DNA of 64,000 nucleotides from Macrothele yani. Lineage: Eukaryota > Arthropoda > Arachnida > Araneae > Macrothelidae. Below, one piece after another: positions 46,977 through 57,260 of the stretch. How positions within the stretch are numbered: the stretch's first letter is position 1; each line of letters opens with the position of its first letter. The notes under the pieces were generated by a model, which made no database searches, had not been told where the DNA came from, and saw only the letters and a list, made by a program, of their open reading frames with translations. The stretch is taken from contig CM077024.1 of assembly GCA_039090855.1 (NCBI GenBank), positions 62,767,594 to 62,831,593 of the forward strand. The letters are read 5' to 3'. Position numbers and translations under genes: made by a program.

Positions 46977-47762
46977 AGTACGCTTCATTGTGTGTAGAAG
47001 CTCAATCTGCTTTAAAGTCTCAGTTTGATGAATTTTTAGACAGTCATGAAGATTTTATTGGATTAGACAAATTTTAGAGTGCTTTACTTTACAACCAAAA
47101 ACAATTTGGTGAACTTTGGGATGTAATAAAAATTTGTCTCATTATGTCTCATGGAAATGCTTCAGTGGAAGGTGGATTTTCTGTCAATAAGTCTCTTCTT
47201 GTGGAAAATCTCCTGGAAGAATCCCTGATTTGTCAGAAAACAGTTTTTGATGCCATTAAAAATGTGGGAGTAGTAGAACACATTGCCATCAATAGAAGGC
47301 TTCTTCTTTCTGTAAGAGCCTCCAGATGAAGATATCAGGATTATCTTGAGAAAAAAAGTGTTCTTCAAAACGAAGTAGAAAGAAAACTGAAGGAAAAAAG
47401 AAAAATTGATCATGAAATAAAGGAATTGAAGAAAAAAAGACAAAAAGTATGGAAGGAACTACAGTTTTTTTTGTTTTTTTTTTCGATTGGAGGATTAACG
47501 ATCACCGTGAGCAACTCAATGGGCTATAAGCAGTCGCCCATCCCTAATTTAGGGTCACTGGTTCCAGGGAACGGAGAGAGCCAGTGCCGTAAGACAAACA
47601 CAACATCCATGCCTGACCGGGATTCGAACCCGGACCCCTTACGGACGAATGATCAGAGGCCAGTGCCTTAGACCACTGCGCCACCGGGGCGGCGAACTAC
47701 AGTTGGAAGATGCAGAATTGCAGGCGAAGATTTCAGATTGGGAAAAGAAGAAAAGTGGTATG
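46977..47762 (+). pseudogene. hAT-like transposase C-terminus, split by a SINE
   Basis: After the right target duplication the frame continues FDEFLDSHEDFIGLDKF (stop), then FGELWDVIKICLIMSHGNA, GGFSVNKSLLVENLLEESL and a lysine/glutamate-rich coiled-coil tail (KKKRQKVWKELQ). The SINE at 47465-47693 interrupts this; the tail resumes LEDAELQAKISDWEKKKSG and a stop. It is homologous to 24932-25567. Confidence 0.75.
47465..47693 (-). repeat. SINE family A, full length
   Basis: Antisense copy with its T-rich tail at 47465-47482 and its head GCCGCCCCGGTGGCGCAGTG at 47674-47693. It is flanked by the 9-bp duplication GAACTACAG (47456-47464 and 47694-47702). The B box GGTTCGAATCC is intact. Confidence 0.93.
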
Positions 47763-48069
47763 TAATATAAAAACAGTGACTGTGTTCCTACTGTAATATT
47801 TTTATAGTAACTGTTGTGTATGGGTTTGTTTGAATGTTTCTTCAATAAATGTAAAACCGTGAAAAAAAGAGTAAACTTAAAATTAAAAAGGTGTGAGTTG
47901 GACAGCTATGGGGAAGGTGAAGGCCGATAAAAAAAAAAAAAAAAAATTAAATGAATCAGTTATTTGGGAATATACGTCAAACGGAAACACTTTTAAATAA
48001 TATAAGTTTCTCAATTATCCAATTCAATTTTATTTATTATCATGGCACATATATTGAAAAACTCAAATA

Positions 48070-48470
48070 AACCTATTTGTGTAAAGTCAGGGATTTCTTA
48101 TATATTTGGTCAGGGAAAGTCGGGGAAATCAGGTTTGATAATTCTGTGGACACCCTGGATATAGTACTTGCCTCCAATAGCCCTTCTTTTTTAATCTGTG
48201 TCATTAGTTGAGAATCAACTCTCCTGGATAATTTACTTCTAAGCATATTGACCATGGTTGTCAAGGGAGGTTTTGAGATTTCATGATTTCTTAAAACTTT
48301 TTCTGTATGGAACCAATCAGAAAATCCATCAATAACAACCCTATGGGATTTTTTATGGTCAGAAAAATTTTACACACATAGTATTAGACAGACTTCGATG
48401 TTTCCGAAAAAATTAACCAGTTTCTTTTTTCTTTTGTTCCATTTGTCCATAACCTACAAAAAGGATTTTC
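48070..48470 (-). pseudogene. outer hAT transposase, N-terminal segment
   Basis: The minus strand reads KKSHRVVIDGFSDWFHTEK and VLRNHEISKPPLTTMVNM, then MTQIKKEG. The pattern G-F-S/N-D-W ... H-E-x-S-x-x-H/P is the TTF/ZMYM1-type N-terminal region of DUF4371 hAT proteins. Stops upstream and the TIR element at 48476 end the recognisable coding. Confidence 0.65.
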
Positions 48471-48475
48471 ATTTA

Positions 48476-49397
48476 CAGACATGCCAACCTTCAAAAGCTG
48501 AAAATCGGGAGATTTTAACAGCTCATAAAATCACATGAGCTCTATTTTTTATCGACATTTTCCAGACGTAAGAACAATTTTCCAGAAGTAGTATTATTGG
48601 TCCACTAAAAGTTTTGGGAGTAAAAAAAAAAAAAAATAAACAGCACCAAAATCAACACCCCCGTCTTCCTACTGAAATTCATTTTCAGGTACGTCGATCC
48701 CGCAAGATAATAAAAGCGTAAAATAGCCCGCATGTTGTTGTTTTTTTACGAATAAAATAGCGACCAACTGTTTTTCATTTCTTCTTTAGGTTGTGTGCGA
48801 AGAAGCATCGTACTAACATCGCCTTTCGTTACAAGGAGAGGCCAACTGTAACTACTCCCTTTTGTCGTTAAGTGAATTCGTCGCAACTCAACTGTTTATC
48901 ATCACTTCTAATGCGCACGGCTCTGCTGAGGTGAGGTGAGGGGTTGAAAGACTGAATTGCAAGAAGACAGGGTAGCTCTAATTTCTCAATCAATTACTGA
49001 CCCTCCCCGTCATTCTAGTGCCAGAGCGGGTAAGCTCTTTACTGAAGGTGTCGTATGACAATCGGACTGGGAGAAAAAATTTTAAAGCAAATTTTTTCTG
49101 ACCCATTTCGGGCAATTGGTCAGAAGGCAGAGCTTAGACCACTGTGCCACCAGGGTGGCTTTCTTTTTGCAGATAGGAGGAGAGGAAAAGTACAAAACTG
49201 ATGACTGTAATGCAGCTTTGCATCGACGCAGAAAGATTTCACAAGCGGTTCGAAATCATGGTGATTGATGGAATTTCGACCAACGTAACAGCTAATTCTC
49301 GGTGAAACTCAGGAAAATTTGGCATTCATCCAGAGGGCGGGAGGAAGGACTAAAAATCCGGAGTCTCCCGCCTAAATCTGGAGAGTTGGCACGTCTG
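48476..49397. mobile_element. non-autonomous TIR element, CAGACRTGCCAAC ends
   Basis: It starts CAGACATGCCAACCTTC and ends, inverted, CAGACGTGCCAACTCTCC. The exact 6-bp direct repeat CATTTA lies on both sides (48470-48475 and 49398-49403). No transposase is present. The same end sequence (CAGACCTGCCAACCTCT) starts the element at 62312. I could not place it in a named superfamily; the short TIR plus 6-bp duplication is unusual among common families. Confidence 0.7.
49117..49160 (-). repeat. SINE family A head fragment
   Basis: CTTAGACCACTGTGCCACCA followed by GGGTGG matches the tRNA-like head of family A in antisense. Only about 45 bp remain. Confidence 0.6.
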
Positions 49398-49403
49398 CAT
49401 TTA

Positions 49404-50400
49404 TGTTCCTGAAATAAGTTTTTCCAGAATCAGAAAATACTTTCCTCAGATTTTTTTAGTTCTCCTTTGTTTTTTGGTTTGTTTCTAATAAAGTAATCTA
49501 TCATATCAAAGGTGGGGTGAAGGCCATAAAACTATATCAGTAGGATACTATGAATTCATTGAACAGGTAGGCCTAAGCTCTTCCTCTTGATTTGTTGGTT
49601 CATGCTCTTGATTGATATATTTGGTCTGGCTCTGAGGGCTGACAATTCAAATCATTCAGTGGCAAATGGGATGGTTTCTCACATGAATGTAAGTAGCTGG
49701 AGTCAAGATTTGAATTTATTAAACTAACCTTACCATCGTTGTTTTCTACACTTGAATGGTGTGAGTCCTGTATAGGTTCCAGTTACACATTTTCTTTTGA
49801 AGCACATGAATTCATCAGCAGTATGACTTCACACCAGCACCTGTAGGAATACTAATAAACTATCCTTTTGCTTTTGAAGAAGTTCGTCTTTCTCTTTTTT
49901 CTTCTTCCATTTTTCATAACTGACTCATGAACTTAGTTTCACTAGTTTTATTTTCAGGAGAATCAGTCACATAAACAATATGTAAACGAAACAGAAACAA
50001 CTGTAACAACGCCGATTTTAAGGGCACGGTTAGGTGTTAATAATAACAATATTAAGTAAGTAACACTGCATAATACCACAATGTAAAGATCGAACGGCAA
50101 CACAGAAATACAGATTATCGACGATATTTTAGGTTATGTTGCAACGTTACTAGGAGTCAATGTTGCCACCACGCACAAATGAAATTACTCTACAGTTAGC
50201 AAAATTTTGCCCGCTTGACAAGCAGGGTAGCCAAATTTACATTTCTTAAGTAGAGAACAAACAAGTAATTATATAAAGTTTGAACCACGACTGATTTTCA
50301 TTAAATCCGTGAAATATAGTCATCACACACAATATAACTTTTCTCCTTTTCTTTGTCTCCTCCTTGCTTTAATTCTCTTTTCAAAGTGAATAGGTCACGC
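49404..50400. other. 5' region of the outer hAT
   Basis: This lies between the small TIR element and the right hAT terminus, so by position it is hAT 5' UTR or decayed N-terminal coding. No motif survives that I can read with confidence. Confidence 0.4.
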
Positions 50401-50499
50401 ATCCCTCCTGGATGCATGACCCTTCGTGATTGCGACTTGCGCGAACTCATAAATCCACCCCTGAGAGTATCACAATTGGTGAACACAAGTAAATGTACT

Positions 50500-50808
50500 G
50501 ATCTCAGCGACTTTGATCATGGATGGATTGTTGGCACAAGACAGATGGATCATTTTATCACTGAAGTTGTGCAAACCCTTGAGTTCCCAAGGGCAACGAT
50601 ATCCAGAGTGTACCACGAGTATACCATCAATGGACATACCGTCACCCAGAGAGCATGTGGTGGCCAACCACATGCCCTTCATGACCGGAGTCAACACAGG
50701 CTAAGGCTCATACAGACCAACCATTTGGCCACAGTAGTGCAAATCACATCCAGGTTAAATGTCGGAAGTCCACACTGCATCACGCTGTACAGGGTCTTAG
50801 CTTGGGGG
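50500..50808 (+). pseudogene. Tc1 transposase N-terminal part
   Basis: The frame reads LSDFDHGWIVGTRQMDHFIT, then LEFPRATISRVYHEY, TQRACGGQPHALHDRSQHRL and LIQTNHLATVVQITSRLN. This is the paired-type helix-turn-helix region of Tc1-like transposases (F-D-x-G-x-I-V-G, F-S/P-R-x-T-V/I-S-R-V). It stops in other sequence at about 50808; the DDE part resumes at 51505. Confidence 0.85.
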
Positions 50809-51505
50809 CCGCCAGGGGAAGCTGAGCCTCTCCTAGGAAAGACTCTTTGAATGTAATAATAATTAGCATATGCCATGTTTGGAAAAAAATAAAGAAAATA
50901 ATTTCAATATCACACTTAAAAACTGACTACGGTTGGACAACTGAATTACTCAACTGGATACCAAAGGAAAAAAAAAAGACGAGATACAGATGGTATAGCA
51001 AGCACTATATATCAATCTGACTAAGAGGAAAGCCTGTAAATCAGCTGATTCAAGAACATGTCCTTACAAAAGCTTGTTTAATTAAGGTAACAATACAATT
51101 TGCACATCAATTTGTGTCTTTATAAACTGCTGCAATTCTACACGGTAAGTCAATCCATTCCTCTTACTTATTATGATTACTTATTTCTGCAACACTTTGC
51201 ATTCAGTGAGATTAATTGGAAAAGTTTAGAGACAAATAACTATCAACGTTAAACACAAAAATATGAATCCAAGTAGCACAAACATTGAAAAGCAAGTCAA
51301 ACACTTCAAACTGTGTCATTCTATGTAATGAGAAACCAATACAGTCAAGCAGTACAATTATACCTAGTCATGGCAGGAAAAGAGGAAAATCTACATGTCT
51401 CAAAAGTTTAGACACAACAGAAACATAATGCAAATATGTAATTATTAGATATGTATGGTATCTGCAGATCCCTGTATCAGCTCGAAAACATGTTTCTCCA
51501 TTGAA
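50808..51505. other. unidentified insertion within the Tc1 coding region
   Basis: Tc1 coding similarity breaks at about 50808 and resumes at about 51505. The left edge CAGGGGAAGCTGAGCCTCTC looks like a hAT-type end, but no inverted partner was found at the right, so the element is unnamed. Confidence 0.4.
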
Positions 51506-52080
51506 TAAATTACATTCTGTAGGATCAGATGAATCCCGTTTACAGCTGTATGACGGAAGGGTGCAGGTGTGGTGTTGACAGGAGGAAGCCATGGCCCTGT
51601 CATGCTAAGTCAGCTTTGTTCAAGGTGGTGTTAGCTCTGTGATGCTTTGGGGAGCCTTCCCATGGGGAACATTAGGTCTCTTAGTGTGTGTGGAAAGGTC
51701 CTTAACTGCTACACACTACCAGCATGTGCTGGATGATCACCTACACACTTTCACGACCTTCACACATCCTGTGGGCGATGGTCTGTTCTAGCAGAACAAT
51801 GCATCCTCCCCCACACCAGGCTGCAATCGCCAAGGCAGGGTTTAGGAACACTCATCTGAGTTTGGCATCATCCAATGGCACCCAAAGTCCCTGAATTTAT
51901 GCCTTGTGGAAGCACTCTAAAATGCTGTGGAACAAAATGTCAGATCCATGGATCCTGGTCTTGGGCAGAGTTGTGGACAATGCTGCAACAGGCATAGCTG
52001 GCATTACCTCAGGGATCTGGTGGAGTCCATGCTTCTGCGTAACAGTTTGTTATTTGCGCTGGATGAGGACCAACATGCTA
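51505..52080 (+). pseudogene. Tc1 transposase DDE part, broken
   Basis: The plus strand reads SDESRLQLYDGRVQVW (first catalytic Asp in SDES), then GGVSSVMLWGAFPWG-like sequence, a decayed second Asp region (QNNAS) and WHPKSLNLCLVEAL, a decayed W-P-x-x-S-P-D-L-N-P-I-E motif. Several stops are present. It is followed closely by the right TIR. Confidence 0.8.
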
Positions 52081-52118
52081 TTAGGTAAGTATATGTAATG
52101 TTTTGTCCATTGAGTGTA

Positions 52119-52868
52119 CTCATACATTCGTCCTATGGCCTCAACAACACAGCCAAGCTGGAAAATACTACTGGATATGTATTATTTAGTATGTTTTGAA
52201 TGTGTTCTGTTAGAAGCAAACATTTTATGAGCTTATCCCACTAATGGCAACACATTTGTCAAATGTCAACTAAGTAGCACAATGTATTGTGTATGACTTC
52301 CTGTCCACAGAGGCAACACAGTGACTTCTGAGATGGCACTAATTGGTTGGTAAAAGATAATGCAAAAGGGGTTCGCACACAGAAATGGTCAGAAAGAGGT
52401 TGGATGACTTTTTGTTAAGCAGCTAGCCAGTCCATGAAATCTGCTGCACTGTGCTCTCTGACAAAAGGGTTTAGCTATAAGGCATCAGTAGCATGCTTTA
52501 AGGGCATTAAGATCAGAGAAAAAGTGGCAGGGAGAAAAGTTTGACATGGAACTCCAAAGCTGGGCTGGGGAGGGCTCTAAGAATGACTTGTGAAGAAGCA
52601 AGGGGAAAGCTAAACAGCTCCTGGTTTGATGTTTATCAGACCACTAGGATTAGTGGAGTCGGAAGGGCTGTGTCATCAACACAGAACAACAATCGCAGTG
52701 AATCTGATGAATTTAGTTGAACTAGACAAAACCTGTCGGAATTGAAGGTCAGTTTTTTTTTTGTTTTCTTTTTAAGAATAAACTCATATGAAAGAACAAA
52801 TGTAAACTTTATTTGATTGACAAATTCATTCAACCACTTCAGTAAAGACAATAGTTCAGGTTTATGAT
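52119..52868. other. intronic DNA, nothing recognised
   Basis: No terminal repeats or coding content seen between the Tc1 right end and the next SINE. Confidence 0.5.
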
Positions 52869-53090
52869 TTTTTTTTTTTTTGACTGAAGGTTTAACAACT
52901 ACCATGAGCAACTCAATGGGCTATAAGCAGTTGCCCGTCCCTAATTTAGGGTCACTGGTTCCAGGGAAGAGAGAGAGCCAGTGCCATAAGACAAACACAA
53001 CGTCCATGCCTCACTGGGATTCGAACCCAGACCCTTTACGAACGAATCATCATAGGACAGTACTTAGACCACCGTGCCACCAGAGTGGAC
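52869..53090 (-). repeat. SINE family A
   Basis: Antisense copy from the T-run at 52869 to the head ending CACCAGAGTGGAC at 53090. The B box is intact (GGGATTCGAACCC); the head shows several changes from the 61381 copy. Target duplication not clear. Confidence 0.85.
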
Positions 53091-53097
53091 TTTGTCA

Positions 53098-53810
53098 CCA
53101 CGTCACGCTTGAACCGTTGCCCGAATCTAAGTTTTCTCTTCGACTGGCACATCTACATGGTAAGACCTTTATTTTGATACCTGAACCATATTTTTAGGTT
53201 CAGCCATTCTCTCAAAATAGGTCTCACAGTAAAAAACTTATAGAATGAAGATATAGATGGCGCAACTCAATTATGTACATTCTAAATATTTTCACTAACA
53301 ATTGTCAACGGAATGTTTATTTACATCTTTACATAAAAGGAAACATCTTACCTACGTGAATAAACTGGATAGAATGAATATTAAATTGTATTTATACATC
53401 ACACAGTCCAACGGCATAACGCAATCAGGTCTTCAAGAGTGTTCGCTGTTCTGATGCGAAGAACTTTGATACGAATGCCTGCTAGCGTTGCTTTCCGCAA
53501 CAGTTCACTCAGAAAAGAGAAGACTTCATACTTTGGACTATCTCAGTCCCTCCATGCTTCTGCCTTCAACAGCACGTGAGTCAACCGCAGGCGATCGAAT
53601 GTCAACCACACGCTTCTCCCATAGACTTTACATGGGACCTTTCCCGCCCCACAACGCCCAAACTGTTGTTCCAATCTCATTTTTCTCTTCGACTGGCACA
53701 TCTACATGGTACTTTATTTTGATACCTCAACTATATCTTTACGTTCAGCCGTTCTCTCAAAATAGGACTCAGTAAAAAACCTTATAGGATTAATATATAG
53801 ATAATGAACT
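53098..53810. repeat. direct repeat pair of about 150 bp
   Basis: TCTTCGACTGGCACATCTAC and the following 120 bp (TTTATTTTGATACCT, GTTCAGCC, CTCTCAAAATAGG) occur at about 53137-53265 and again at 53685-53810. The intervening 420 bp shows no coding content. It could be two terminal repeats of an unrecognised element. Confidence 0.55.
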
Positions 53811-54049
53811 GTGATAAGCTTTAAAGAGTCTTTGTCTGATAGAACTGCTGATGTGAATCCTTCCATACTAACTCATAACCAGATAATATATATAAAAGTT
53901 AAGGTAGCAGAATCCCTGATTTCACCATAATTCTGATTACAGATGAGGGAGTGCATCATGCATAATCATCACTAAACAAAAATCCCCCACCTCTACACCA
54001 ACAATTTTCCTTTGGTCACACTTAAGAAGATCTTATTAAATCTGTTTAT

Positions 54050-54220
54050 TCACTGGTGTAATATGCATAAAGTTTCACCAAGCTTTCACACTCCACTGGG
54101 ATGTTTTTCAAGACCTCCAGTGTCACCCACTTTATTTCTACCACTGTCTTGAAAAAGCCTGCCAGTGGAGTGTGAAAGCTTGGTGAAACTTTATGCCTAT
54201 TACACCAGTGATTAAATGGA
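54050..54220. repeat. palindrome with PLE-type terminal sequence
   Basis: CACTGGTGTAATATGCATAA and the following AGTTTCACCAAGCTTTCACA on the left are inverted on the right as TGTGAAAGCTTGGTGAAACT and TTACACCAGTG. The GAAAGCTTG-x-GAAAC core is like the tail of the PLE palindrome at 1840-5407. Probably a solo inverted terminal-repeat pair of a PLE. Confidence 0.6.
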
Positions 54221-54227
54221 TTTATTG

Positions 54228-54350
54228 CGCTATAAGCACTTCTTGAGTGTGCACAGTCTCGTGTACTTTGCTATAAGCACTTCTTGAGTGTGCAGAGTCT
54301 GGTGCTCTTTGTTATAAGCACTTCTTGAGTGTGAACGGTCTGGTAACATT
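54228..54350. repeat. three tandem copies of a 45-bp unit
   Basis: CTATAAGCACTTCTTGAGTG starts each unit at about 54230, 54280 and (as TTATAAGCACTTCTTGAGTG) 54312. The array is immediately next to the palindrome at 54050. Confidence 0.8.
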
Positions 54351-54724
54351 TTCCATTGGTCCCCTAAACACACATATTTTTGACCAGACAATGAAATTTA
54401 ACTGCCCTACTTAATATATCATTTTCTTCATAACAGTTTTCCAAATATGCACATATGATTTTTTCCCTTGCTTCCACAAATATAAAAGGTATATGATCTG
54501 TATAGGAGCCATCAGAAAATAGACACAAAAGCAAATTCACTATTTTAGAATTTTTCAGGCTAAAATGTGAAGGCCAATGTGAGATGTTCTAGCGGGCCTG
54601 TGGGTTCCAGGCCCCTTTGGGTTCGGTTCATTTCATCCTTTACAGTAGACTATCTGAAGTAGATCTTTAGGGAAAATACCTTTAGGAATCTATTTGCTAG
54701 GAGATCCGAGTATTTATTCAGGAT

Positions 54725-56465
54725 ATATCATCATCATCATCATCATTGTCAACCATTATCAATCCACTGCTGGACGAAGGTCTCCCCAAGTTTCCTCCAC
54801 AACAGTCTGTCTTGTGCCAGTCTCCTCCATGTCACCCCTGCATACTTTCGAATTTCATCCACCCATCTCCCATGTGGTCTTCTTCTGGGTCTTTTCCTGT
54901 CCCTTGGAATCCAATCTAAAATTTCGGCTGTCCATCTATGATCTGTCCTTCTGGCAGTATGTCCAGCCCATTGCCATTTCAGGGATTTAACTCTGATCAT
55001 GATGTCTTCCACTCTTGTCATTTTTCGGATCCACTAGTTCCTCTTCTTATCTCTCCTGGTTACACCAAGCATGCACCTCTCCATGCCTCTTTGAGTTGTC
55101 TGCAGCCTTTGTATGTCTCTTTTAGTTAAGGTCCACGTCTCTGCACCATACGTAAGCACTGGAAGGATGCATTGATCAAACACTTTTCTTTTAAGACATA
55201 ATGGCATATTGCTCTTGAAAATTATGCTGTTTCTTCCAAAAGCTCTCCAGGCAAGTTTTGTACGCCGATTAATTTCTTCATCAATGTGACCCTCACTTGA
55301 TATCTGCTGTCCAAGATAAACGTACGTGTCTGTTATCTCCAGCTTTTCTCCATCAATCGATAAATCTTCATTTCTTGTAAAAGCATTGAACATCACTTTT
55401 GTCTTCTGAAAGTTCATTTTTAATCCCACTTCTTTACTCTTGTCAGCAAGTTCCTGGATCATACTCTGCAGCTCTGATGGGCTAGTTGCAAAAATGACTA
55501 CGTCATCAGCAAAATGAAGGTGGGTTAGATAATCTCCATTAATCTTTATCCCCTTGTTTTCCCAGCTCAGCGAATGAAAAACATCCTCCAATGTGGCATT
55601 AAAGAGCTTCGGAGATATGGTGTCACCTTGTCTCACTCCCTTTCCAATTTTTATGTGTGTTGTATTTTCAAACAGCCTAATTTTTGCACTTGCATTTTCA
55701 TAGATGTTATTAATAATATTAATGTATGCATCTTCAATACCGCAGGTTTTCAGAGCCATTGTAACTGCTGATGGTTTCACCGAATCAAAGGCTTTTTCAT
55801 AATCGATAAAAGCCATGCACAAGGGAAGTTCATATTCCCTCGCTCTTTCAATTAGTTCTCTCAGCACGTGGATATGATCTATTGTGCTGTAGCCACTCCT
55901 GAATCCAGCTTGTTCTCTCGGTTGAGCCATGTCCAGTGTCACCTTCAAGCGGTGTGAAAGAACTTTAGTGAAGATTTTATAAACTACTGATAGGAGGCTG
56001 ATAGGTCTGTAGTTTCCGAGATCCTCAATGTCACCTTTCTTATGTAGCAGGATCATTGTAGCGGTGTTCCAATCCTCAGGAATCTTTCCTTCATTAAGGC
56101 ATCGAGTGAAAATTTGGGCGAGTACTGTTTCGATTTCTCCACTTGCTTCTTGTATGATGTCTACAGTAATTCCATCTTCTCCTGGAGCTTTTCCTCGCTT
56201 CATGTTCTTGATTGCATGTGCAACTTCTGCTGGAAGGACTGGAGGAACTCTGGTACTGGTATCTTTCATGATGTCTGGAGTGCATATATCATCCCTTTCA
56301 TATAATTTGGAGTAGAAATCTTTCACTCTTGTCAAAATTTCGCCTCTATTTCTTGTTACAGAACCATCTTCTTTTCTCAGTGCCATAATCTGTTTTCTTC
56401 CCTTACTGAGATGTCCCTTTGCTATCTTTAGGCTTTGGTTGTTTTCAATTGCTTTCCTCACTAGT
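54725..56465 (-). mobile_element. RTE-type LINE, 5' truncated
   Basis: A minus-strand copy ending in a (GAT)n-type tail (ATC repeats at 54729-54746), as RTE elements do, and truncated at 56465 beside a TA repeat. It encodes RT plus the C-terminal region but lacks the apurinic endonuclease. The insertion lies in the large RGP1 intron. Confidence 0.85.
54749..56461 (-). pseudogene. RTE reverse transcriptase, one internal stop
   Basis: The 475-codon open part has GKAPGEDGITVDII (RT 1), NYRPISLLSVVYKIFTK, QAGFRSGYSTIDHI, MAFIDYEKAFDSV (motif A), GVRQGDTISPKLFNA (motif B), HLHFADDVVIFA (motif C, FADD), LKMNFQKTKVMF and VLTYGAETW. After the TAG at about 55032-55034 the same frame continues to 54749 with WQWAGHTARRTDHRW and GRWVDEIRK. 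The catalytic residues are intact; only the stop and the missing 5' half disable it. Confidence 0.88.
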
Positions 56466-57176
56466 TCACAGTTGAATTTCCTTATATATATATATATATA
56501 TGTAAATGTGCATTATTTGCATACTTTATGGGTTATATCCCATACAAAGAAAAACATTACACTGTATCTCCATGACATCTGCTTCTCATAGCCACTTTGA
56601 ATCTCCAATGTCCTTCTCTCTCTCTCCTTTCCGCAAACACCTCCACCGGGGGGGGGATTGCATTGTTGACACCTCACAATGAATGTTTCTTTAGTTCCAC
56701 CTCCAAGCATGTAAGAAGGCGTACAGAATATCACCCTGTTCTTAACAACCAATGATCCTCTTACCAGTATAAGCAATATGACATCTTTCCGGAGAAGTGT
56801 CCTAAAATGTCCAGCAGTGGGTTTGTAAGAATAAATTGTCAGTTGTCCGTTCTCATACAAGATATCTTACACTGATGTTACTTGAACACATACATATACA
56901 CATAGACACAAAAAAATCATATTTATCACTGTAAGACAAATTTGAATAATGCATCAATTAAATATTTAAATCATATTTAAATATTCATAGAAGCCTCTTG
57001 TTCTCGAAGACCCTCACAGCCAATAAAACTCCTCACATTTGAAATACCATCAAATTTAGTATCACAACTAAAATCATAGGGAAAATAATAGGACGTTTTG
57101 GTACAAAAGATGAAGGATAATATGTTAAAAAAAAAAAAGTTCTTTTGCCCCTTTTTCAATCAAAATTTACACTTAC
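56466..57176. other. intronic DNA with an unrecognised ORF
   Basis: A minus-strand open frame of 115 codons at 56513-56860 has no domain I recognise. (TA)n at 56483-56502 and a G-run (GGGGGGGGG) at 56648 are the only simple repeats. Confidence 0.5.
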
Positions 57177-57260
57177 AAGTCTTACATTCTCCAGGAAGAA
57201 GCCTCAGGTCACAAAACAGTATCTTAGGTTTAGTTGAAAGAACTACATGCCCATTTTCAC
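57177..57260 (-). CDS. RGP1: RGP1 homologue, most 5' visible exon (partial gene)
   Basis: The acceptor (poly-T then CATTACTGTTGCAG) precedes 57260 and the donor GTAAGTGTAA follows 57177. The 84 bp start with GT, completing a codon from an exon beyond the window, and end with T. The codons read [19 protein letters not shown] then LLPGECKT, matching the RGP1 stretch [21 protein letters not shown]/S. RGP1 binds RIC1, and together they activate Rab6 (Ypt6 in yeast) for endosome-to-Golgi retrograde traffic. All six exons total 905 bp, 300 residues. About 90 N-terminal residues are expected upstream of 64000. Confidence 0.93.

Larger units (their letters stand above)
37650..48157 (+). mobile_element. 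second hAT-like element, interrupted by tandem PLE and a SINE
   Basis: A BED-like, hAT-related coding region starts at 37956 and ends at 47762. It is split by the PLE dimer (39727-46976) and a SINE (47465-47693). The right terminus GTGGACACCCTG at 48157, next to the resumed outer hAT, looks like a hAT end (CAGGGTGTCCAC inverted). A matching left end was not found, so the left border near 37650 is estimated from where the outer hAT stops. The 5' region 37690-37933 is shared with 29025-29270. Confidence 0.65.
33737..50463 (-). mobile_element. hAT transposon (ZMYM1/DUF4371-like), split by nested insertions
   Basis: The ends are CAGGGGTGGATTTAGGC at 33737 and, inverted, CAGGGGTGGATTTATGAG ending at 50463. 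The 8-bp flanks AGTGTATC (33729-33736) and AGAGTATC (50464-50471) match at 7 of 8 positions, the hAT target-duplication length. Transposase pieces on the minus strand lie at 33900-35470, 37532-37640 and 48160-48470. Subtracting the pogo, second hAT and TIR insertions leaves about 3.2 kb, normal for this hAT type. Confidence 0.85.
33604..52116 (+). mobile_element. Tc1-like transposon split by nested insertions
   Basis: Left TIR CACTCAGCAGACAAAACATT at 33604 and right TIR AATGTTTTGTCCATTGAGTG ending at 52116 are inverted repeats, each flanked by TA (33602-33603 and 52117-52118). The transposase N-terminus lies at 50500-50800 and the DDE part at 51505-52080, both plus strand. Removing the hAT (33737-50463) and an unidentified insertion at about 50808-51505 leaves about 1.1 kb, a plausible size for a Tc1 remnant. 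Confidence 0.85.
30042..57176. other. 27.1-kb RGP1 intron hosting nested transposons
   Basis: The flanking exons join exactly: T from the upstream exon plus AT from the downstream exon gives Tyr within KTYVYKE. No RGP1 residues are missing by comparison with the family, so everything between is intron. It holds a Tigger element, the Tc1/hAT/pogo/hAT/PLE stack, SINEs and an RTE LINE. Unassigned spaces are 30042-30524, 32717-33603, 52119-52868, 53091-54049, 54351-54724 and 56466-57176. Confidence 0.85.

Noticed and set aside
56513..56860. 115-codon minus-strand ORF as a host gene exon
   Set aside because: No conserved motif and no matching phase with neighbouring RGP1 exons. Kept only as an unrecognised ORF.
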